From: Amaurobius ferox
Lineage: Eukaryota; Arthropoda; Arachnida; Araneae; Amaurobiidae
NCBI GenBank assembly: GCA_951213105.1
Contig: OX578142.1
Location: 8,976,149-9,040,148, forward strand
Direction of reading: 5' to 3'
DNA: 64,000 bases
Shown: positions 56,300 to 64,000 of the stretch, piece after piece
Layout: each line of letters opens with the position of its first letter
Numbering within the stretch: position 1 is the first letter of the stretch
Program-made: the position numbers and the translations under genes
The notes under the pieces: generated by a model
What the model was told of the DNA's origin: nothing
The model's database searches: none
Seen by the model: only the letters and a program-made list of their open reading frames with translations

Positions 56300-56640
56300 C
56301 AAGAGGGCTTGAGCCCCCCCATTTTTTAGCCAACCCTTTGGAAGGGGCCAAATCCAGTGATTCGATGGAGCCCGGCCGCGTCACTGAATTTATGGGTTTT
56401 CGAACCTATAGCGACCAAGCGTCAGCTATGGAGCCCAGCCGGGGGGTTGTCCGTTTTCCCGACGAACAGAAGAAGAGTTGAGGGAGAACTCAGTTGGTAT
56501 TTTTTGAGAGTCAAGTGCTGGTCGTCAAAAATCGACGGAGGAGAGCTGTCCCGATGCCGTCCTGCCCGTGCCTTAAAGGAGTAAGTCCTTTTGTCCTCTC
56601 CCACTGCAGGCTGAGTATCAGAGAACAAAATTAGAGTTTA
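56300..56640. other. GC-rich segment of unknown origin
   Basis: Clearly GC-richer than the surroundings, with GGAGCCCGGCCGCG and GGAGCCCAGCCGGG about 65 bp apart. The two overlapping frames (one per strand) are equally long and carry no recognisable motif, so neither is called a gene. Probably part of a dispersed element that continues to about 57060. Confidence 0.3.
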
Positions 56641-56712
56641 ATAAGGAATCTAACTGCATAACTTGTTAGTTAATATGATAATTAAAACTAGAGAGAGGGG
56701 AGAGATCATGAT

Positions 56713-56825
56713 GAGCATTATTCAATGCCTACGACTTATCGAACTGTAATGTATTGTATGAATTTGAAATTGAGCATCATTCAGTGCCTACGACTTAGCG
56801 AACTGTAAATGTATTATATGGATTT
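56713..56825. repeat. ~60-bp direct duplication
   Basis: TGAGCAT(T/C)ATTCA(A/G)TGCCTACGACTTA followed by CGAACTGTAA and ATGTATT occurs twice in tandem. Confidence 0.8.
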
Positions 56826-57280
56826 AAGATGTTATTTTTGTGTTTTTAAATTTTAAGTAACAAGTTTAAATATAAGTATTTTAAAATAAAAGCTTTATTA
56901 ACTTTTAATTAGTATTTATTGTGTGTTCTCGTGATGCATTTTCCAATTGATCTGAACCTGGAGATATGCTCGGTAATCGAGCAAGTGGCTTGCAGAAATA
57001 TGATTAGCGGCCAAAGTGTAATTGTAAGATTTTTTCAGCGGAGCCACACCACAGTCCTAAATAAACACCTTGTGTGTGGGCAATAAATGTACTTGATATG
57101 TTGATGCATAGTGGTAGTGTCCCAAGCTAGCAGTAACTTTTTAAGACAAATGAGTTATGTATTACATGTGCAATATATGAAACAGATTAAATCCGTCTTA
57201 CGATGAATGCAGTTTAAATTCAATTTGATCCTTTTCACAATAGTTGCAATTTAATTTGAAACAGGTCATTTTCACAAGAT

Positions 57281-57541
57281 ACAATTTAAATCTAAAACCA
57301 GTAACCTTTACAGCTGATTTTAAATTGTTTAGCTTGCTTATATAAAACTGAAAATCAGAATAAAATTAGCATTTATTCTAAGAAGTTTTAGTTGACTAGA
57401 TTAATTATTGTACAATTTAAATCTAAAACCTGTAACTTTTACAGCTGATTTCAAATTGTTTAGCTTGCTTATATAAAACTGAAAATCAGAATAAAAATAG
57501 CATTTATTCTAAGAAATTTTAGTTGACTAGATTGATTATTG
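57281..57541. repeat. 131-bp tandem duplication
   Basis: ACAATTTAAATCTAAAACC starts at 57281 and 57412. Both copies contain CAGCTGATTT and TTGTTTAGCTTGCTTATATA and end in AGTTGACTAGATT. Few mismatches. Confidence 0.9.
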
Positions 57542-58031
57542 TAATGAAAATTAAAATTTTCAAAACTTTAATTTCAAAAATGCTAAATTAAATTTCTTGA
57601 ATATATGTTTTTACTTAGTGAGCTGCTTGCATGCCTACTGCACAGGTCAGGTGTTTCCAAACGATCATCGGAAAATCCTTGAAAATGAAATGACTAACCC
57701 ACATGTGTGTGTTTAAGAGACTGATAACCAAATCACGAGAATTCAAGTTGCAGATTATGAATTAAAATGACTACAGCAAGATAGTATTTATATGATAGAT
57801 GTGTTTGTCATTATAAAAATTTACTTAGCATATATTATAAATATGGAGCAGTTTACCCCACAAAGTCCTATATACAAGTATTTGACTTTTAACAGCATAG
57901 TAACATCAAACGTTTACTTAAATTCATCCATTTTACATTTTTTAATCACCAATTAAGGAATTTCTAATTTACAGTATATCAACTAGGAATAGTAAATGCC
58001 AAGCACTGAAATTAATGTGACAAAAACATAC

Positions 58032-58143
58032 CGTAACTTCTTCACAATCTTAAGGGATCAGAGCAGAGATGTCTGCTGACATCAGCAATAGATTTTTCAG
58101 TTCCTTCAAGAAATAGAGGGCTCTTTCTACACACTTTAAATTC
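58032..58143 (-). CDS. possible internal exon of unknown gene
   Basis: A 112-nt segment with a strong acceptor (TTTAATTTGTTACAG) and a strong donor (GTATGT). Two readings compete. Frame 1 (S-P-L-F-L-E-G-T-E-K-S-I-A-D-V) joins in phase with the exon at 54686 but has a TGA four codons from the end. Frame 2 (K-C-V-E-R-A-L-Y-F-L-K-E-L-K-N-L-L) stops at TAA after 30 codons. A non-coding or pseudogene exon is possible. Confidence 0.3.
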
Positions 58144-60942
58144 CTGTAACAAATTAAATCAGAATTAGTATCACTTTATAACCCTTGGTAAAAGAAGCAC
58201 ATCAAAACTGCTTGTACTCAACTATTAGAATGAATATTTTTAAATTATGGTATCTAGCTGTAGATAAAAATTCATGGTAATAAACATCAGACTTGAACTT
58301 GAATACCACACGCACCTTGAAAAATATTTCTAAATAGATTTTCTATCAATATTTCTGTTTATCAATATTGATAGAAAATATATGAAAACACGTATCCATC
58401 ACTTCAAATGAGAATTTGTAAAAAAAATTAAAACTTCAGAATCCAAATTTGTGGAAACATGAAAGAAAAAAAAAGGTCAAATAATACTATTTATTTTACC
58501 TGTTAAGTTTTTACTACAATTAAAATACAAATGACCGTTAATTTTTTACGATGATTAAAATATACATTTATAAAAAAATATGCACAGAAACTTTTGTAAA
58601 CTGGAATTAAACTATCTAGTGGTATAACGACACACATTAAGGGGCTTCATCAGTGGCAAGCTTCAATCTTCACCTTCCATGTTAATGTATGACCGTTTTA
58701 ATGCTGTTGCTGGATAGCATAGCTCCTCCAAAAATCAACCTATTTCAATTTTGTTTTCAGGATCTCAAAGCTAAAGAAATTTAAGTTTATTTGTAGTTTT
58801 AACTTTTCATTTAAATTATTGTCAAGTATTTTTAACAATTTATCGAAGTCGAGAGTCATTAATAAAAGTCAAAACTAAAAGTTTAATAGACTTTTAACAA
58901 TTTGCATTTCATAATACTCGAATTTGAAAAACGCAGTTCCTATGAATAGAATTCTAACTTTAGATAGATGCCTAAATTTTTGCGCTACCATAAATAGATT
59001 TCCAGCAACTTTTAATTGCAGCAAATATTGATCTGAAAAAAATTGTATTTTGCTTTCCCCCTCTTTCTTATTTCCTTCAGGGGTTGACAGGACTCCTGTG
59101 GGGAGAGGTTGTTTATGGTGTACAGGCACGTTTGTGGTGCTCATGAAAGGAAGAAGGGTAAAGGGTAAAGGGTGTGAAAATTGTTCTCACGTTACGTGGA
59201 GAGGCATTTCGAGTTGGTGGGAGTGGAGAACGGTTTAGATACTGGACCTTTTTATTTCAGTATGCTTACTCGATATAGAGCATCTCTTTCTTCATTCTCG
59301 AATTAGCTAGTCTTACCAATCACTATTTAATAATATTTTGCTGCAATGAGTGCTGATATTGATATGTATCTTATTAAAGTTGCAGACTCCAATTTATTGG
59401 AAATATAAAAATCACGTTATTTGCGGAAGATACGCGCCAATATATAAATTGGTTTTGCGATTTGGAGGGGGGGGGGGATTATGTATACGGCTTGCATGCA
59501 ATTTTCACTGTTATTTATACGAATAAAAATTATATATTTTGTTATTTTATATAATTACCTTACTTTAACTCCCGTGTAACACCGGGTGCATTTTCTGGTC
59601 TATATAAATAAAATTAAAAATCTGTCTGTCTGTCTGTATGTTTGTCTCATCACCACGGAAGAACGGCAGAACCGAATTTAATGAAATTTTGTGAGTAGCC
59701 TTGAAATATCCCCACTTAAAATGGAGTCCATGTTTCGAGTTTCGAGGATCAGAGGTTGTCTAGATATTAATTAAAAACAAACAATTAAACCTGCAATAGA
59801 AATAGCATTATGTAGACGATATTTTTTCCAGCCAATTTATTTAAAGAAAATTATATCATGCCGCTTAGCAACGGATTTAAATCCAATGTGTTTAGGCGGC
59901 AGACTATTTTTATTAAATCTTTTTGGATTTAAATAATAAAGATATAGGCATATAAAATAAATTTCACAGATATTGCATTTTTGACCGGATTATATCAATT
60001 ACGATCTTCAGGTTTAAACATTATTAATATTGATATTTTCAGGGATTATTGATATTTTCAATTTATTGCGTCATTGTTTTATTTTGACAAAAATTGTTAA
60101 AACTCATATATTGTACGTAGTACCTGTAATCTTTTACAAATGCACGGGTATATCTTCTAATCTATGAGAATATAAGTAGTACAGGTACATTGTCATATAT
60201 TTTGGCATATATTGGAAAGAATTACGGCCTTTAGGTTTAAAAATAGCGGGTTTATTGATATTTTCAATTTATTACGTCATCGGTTTTATTTTGGAAAATA
60301 TATTAGAAATTCATATGTTGTAGTACATGTAAATTTTCTACTAATACACGGGTATATCTTCTAATAACCGCGAATATAAGTAGTACGGGTCCCATACAAT
60401 TTTAGCACTTTTGTTGTTCCATCGACAGTTGTTCCATATTTTATACAAATGTTCGTTATATCCGAAAGGTCTTCTATTAGAAGCTTGTTCTAGGGAGATT
60501 AGATTTCAATAAGGGTTTAAACTGGTTTAAATCCTTAGGTTTTTAGCTAAAATCTCTGTATTGATTTAGCACTTTCTGGGCAAATCCAGATTTTCTTTTG
60601 CTATCTATTTGAAATAAATACAAGATTTTTGCCCCAAAACAAGTTTATGTTACTGTTACTAATTTACATATTTTCCATTATAATGTAATTTGATACACAA
60701 ATCATACTGAAATCTCAACTGTAAAACCGCACTACTGTCATTAAATATTTTCAATCAGGAATGGTAAAGCTATTATTTATTCCATTTGTCAAATAATAAA
60801 TAAAATCATGGACTAACGTGATAGTCTATTAAACCTAAAATCTAAACTGATAGAAAATTGTAGCAATGTTTACTTCCAAAAATGGCATTTGTTCAGATGA
60901 TGGTGAATTAATTTTTCTGAAATTGTTCCATATTGGTAACCA
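58144..60942. other. AT-rich non-coding stretch
   Basis: No supported gene. It holds the TCTGTCTG-headed repeat at 59605-59760, a GC-richer segment at 59080-59220 with AAAGGGTAAAGGGT, a poly-G run at 59466-59476, and twofold repeats of ACGGGTATATCTTCTAAT near 60143 and 60347. Confidence 0.4.
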
Positions 60943-63900
60943 CCCAGGTAGCACAAATACGTAATTCTTACATATCAAGCAATACGTAATCTTTACGTGT
61001 CAGGCCATACGTAATTATTACGCAAAAATGGTACGTTAGAATACGGTATACCAACCGTTATAAAAAAGGTTATTATTACGTATCCTTATACATTATTATT
61101 ATGTATCCTTATACGTTAATATTACGTATATTCACATACGTTATTATTACGTATATGCACATACGTGTTTATTACATATCCATATACGTTATTATTACAT
61201 ATATCCACATACGTTATTATTACGTATACCCACATACATTATTATTACGTATCTACATACGTGTATATTACGTATCCACATACGTTATTATTATGTATAT
61301 CCACATATGTTATTACGTATCCAGATACATGTTAATTACGTATCACATACGTGTATATTACGTATATCCACATACGTTATTATTACGTATCCAGATACAT
61401 GTTTATTACATATCATATACGTGTATATTACGTATATTCACATACGTGTTTCTTACGTATATCCACATACATGTTTATAACGTGTTCCCATATGTATTTA
61501 TGCGTTCCCATACGCATTTATAATGTATTCCCATACATATTTATATTGTGTTTCTACATGTATTTATTACATGTTTATATTGTGTTTCTACACGTATTTA
61601 TTACGTGTTTATATTGTGTTTCTACACGTATTTATTATGTGTTTATATACATATTTATCACACATTGGACAACTCTACAGAATAGTGCATGTTGCAGACA
61701 TGATATTTACAAAGTTTTATGCATCTTTGTAAAACAAACATATTGAGTCAGGTGAATATATTTTTATAATAGATGTCAAATTTTCAGATTGTGTTGATTT
61801 CAATAATGTACTTGAATTTATAAATTTGAAATCAACACAATCTGAAACAGTATCTTTAAAATTTAAAATATATTCATCTAAATCATATTTTTACAAAGAT
61901 ACGATATATCAAATGTGTCATATATGCAAAATTCACAATACTATAGAATCACTCTGTTCATATGTAATAAAATTTTTATTTTAATTTATATTATATATTG
62001 TTAATACAATAATTTTAATGCAAAAATGTTTTTTTCCTTTATTTTCAGTTTATATTTAAATATATTTTTAATTCTAATTATTTCTAAATATTGCAAAAAT
62101 TATAATCTACTACATTATGAAATATAATTTTAAATCTAAAAGATAAGCTATTTTAAATTGAAAATAACTTAAAAATACAGAATAAAATTTTGGGATATAT
62201 TAAAACACATAATACTTAAAACATTTTTGCAATTTTTAAAGAGTTAATTTTTTAAAAGTAAACTTCAATACTAAAAATATATAAAAAAAACAATATTAAT
62301 AATATTGTAATTAAGTTTATAGGCTATTTTAAATTACAATTATAGGCTATTTTAAATTTTAATTTAGCATGCTAAAACTACACATCTCTGATCAATGGTG
62401 GTATCATGCAACTGTGATGATTTTTAAGAGTGAAAACAGTGAGTAAGGGCACAGAGCCCAAGTAGAACATGTTTCTAGATACACAGAACACAAACTGTTT
62501 CACAATTATTTCTAAAAATTGCAAAAATTATAATCTACTACATTATGAAATATAATATTGTGTTTAATGTTTTTAAAAAAATTCCCAGAATTGTGTTTTT
62601 ATTTCTTGTACGTATCATGTTTATTTTCTTTTAAGTATAAGGCTTTTTTAACTTCTTCCAGGTATTTTTTTTTTATTTTCTTAAAAGTATCAAATTATTT
62701 TAATTTAGTATTGTGTTTTTTAACATTTCACCCCAGTATCAACTTTTTTTTTTAAATTTGTCCTAAGTAGCATATTATTTTAAAATTTCTTCCTAGTATA
62801 TATTTTTTTTTAATTCTTCCAAATCATGTATTTAAAAAAATTATACCGAAATATCGTTTTTTAAATGCTTATAAATGAGACTTACTATTTAACCTAGAGA
62901 GCTTAAATTAGTGTTATTTTCTTTTGCTTTTAATGAGTCTTAATTTGATATATAACATGACTATGCTATTTCAAATTTGAATTTTTTGAAAAGCTTCAAA
63001 AATTTTTTTTTTAAATCTCAAAAACACCCCTTTTAATTTTTTTGAAAAAAAAATATATGCTTTATGGACTACTTGTATGCCAAGTTTCATAATGGGAAGC
63101 CAATGGGTTCCTATGAAAATTATTTTTTTTTTGTATTACACTATAAGTGAAATTAGCTAAATTACAAAAAATTTAATTTCCATAGAAACCCCTTAACGAC
63201 CGACTATGAAATTTGGCACACAAATAGTCCCTTAATGTCTTTAATAAAAGTAAATAACTGAAAATCTAAAAGCCCCCAAAATCTGAAATTTTACAGTTTT
63301 TGTAAACTTTACTGGTACTATCACTGTACCAAAAATGATCGATTTCTGAGGTATCAAGGTTCAAACCATTAATTGATTTGACACGGAATAACATATACTT
63401 AGTACATAACTCATTAACCAGTTGTTTTAAACATTCAGCCCACATATGTTCTTTTCAATTTTAACAATTTGCTACACACTTAATATTTCACATATGTCAC
63501 TCAAAATTTAATTTTGTATTTACAATCAGTTACAAAACGTTACTTTTCAAGAACTTTTAAAATAAGTACTTCTCCAAACAAGTGAAGACAATTTCATCTC
63601 TTCCTTGCTCAAGAGTACAAACTCTCCCAGTTGCAGTATCAGGCTCTACTTTTTGCGAAATGGTCTCACCTAGCACATTCAAATATTCAATACGTCACTT
63701 GGTTGAGGATAAAAGAAAGAAGGAGAAGGTCCTTTAGGATGTAGGAAGCTAACTATATAGTCGCTCGTCCTTTCAAGAATACATGCAAGCTACCAAGATC
63801 CTTTATAGAGTATAGTGACAAATCCAGATTCAATTTTTGCTTAATTAGTTGGTGTAATATAGTCTAATGCTGTCACACGTTCAGTAAATTGGTGTTCACT

Positions 63901-64000
63901 ACAGTAATTATGCTTAACATGAAGTATATTTTCAGAAATTGGGTAGAAAGAATGAAGTTTTTGAGTACCCATGATTGCCTTAAAGTCATTCAACTGTGGC
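60943..64000. mobile_element. large CCCAGGTAGCAC element, copy E2 (runs off window)
   Basis: Starts CCCAGGTAGCACAAATACG and follows E1 closely: TACGTA array (60963-61670), hairpin (61788-61848), AT-rich segment, inverted-repeat section and the minus-strand HPxGPSPSF remnant (from 63557). It lacks two E1 segments, corresponding to about 34515-34790 and 35150-35415. The window ends in the loop between the inverted arms, so the right arm cannot be seen. Confidence 0.8.
63557..64000 (-). pseudogene. HPxGPSPSF transposon ORF remnant, second copy (partial)
   Basis: Matches 35740-36180 with few substitutions and shares the TAA between the I-T-P-T-N and K-I-E-S-G segments, so that stop predates the split of the two element copies. 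The N-terminal part lies beyond the window. Confidence 0.5.

Noticed and set aside
56300..57060. LTR with poly-A signal and splice-like AAGGAGTAAGT
   Set aside because: No second LTR, primer-binding site or TG...CA ends could be found; kept only as a GC-rich segment of unknown origin.
59050..59238. Possible further SINE copy (GGGAGAGGTTG at 59100)
   Set aside because: Only about 11 bp of the core is shared and the following blocks (GGAGGGTACGGTC, CTGTGGATG) are absent.

Overview
This is AT-rich, intron- and transposon-dominated eukaryotic DNA. Spliceosomal exon signatures (SEC13, a DUF4806-like gene), a 5S-rRNA-derived SINE, Tc1, Tigger, hAT-like and Penelope-like elements and a Polinton/adintovirus-like gene cluster point to an invertebrate animal, most likely an arthropod. 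The species cannot be read from the sequence. No bacterial features are present, and most of the window is repeat or intron.

Layout. 0-4 kb: intronic AT-rich DNA with one clean internal SEC13 exon (+). 4.1-6.8 kb: a GC-rich TATA-bearing repeat interrupted by a 1.27-kb insertion with 15-bp target duplications, then a GGAT-rich minisatellite. 7-11.5 kb: a hAT-like non-autonomous element, a Penelope-type RT fragment, three minus-strand exons of a damaged DUF4806-like gene and a dead Tc1 element. 14.67-17.07 kb: a complete Tigger/pogo element with intact termini and a decayed transposase. 17.8-21.5 kb: repeat debris, a tRNA-like sequence and a compact Polinton/adintovirus-like cassette, in order PPP1R15/GADD34-like small ORF, one-pass membrane ORF, integrase plus chromodomain, capsid-like protein, start of a pX-like protein. 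The later part of a pX-like gene and a PC4-like ORF lie 9.4 kb away at 30.8-31.6 kb, so the cassette is broken or two copies are represented. 29.1-29.9 kb: a Tc1 remnant next to a SINE body.

31.8-49.6 kb is a nested repeat complex. A 1.23-kb element with CACAGA termini and 8-bp target duplications (hAT-like) has inserted several times, including into its own copies, and part of the result is tandemly duplicated with a 2.7-kb period. A larger element starting CCCAGGTAGCAC (32.6 to about 38.9 kb, and again from 60.9 kb to the window end) carries TACGTA-rich subterminal repeats, very long inverted repeats and a fragment of a transposon-type ORF. A 745-bp element sits inside one arm of that inverted repeat, and the other arm preserves the empty site.

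49.6-60.9 kb is mostly AT-rich intron-like DNA with a 5S-derived SINE (55.2 kb) and two candidate minus-strand exons (54.6 and 58.0 kb). The most interesting observations are the PPP1R15-like ORF packed ahead of the Polinton integrase, the SINE body shared between a 5S head and a tRNA-like head, and the long inverted repeats able to give double-stranded RNA. All domain names come from reading motifs by eye; no database search was run.
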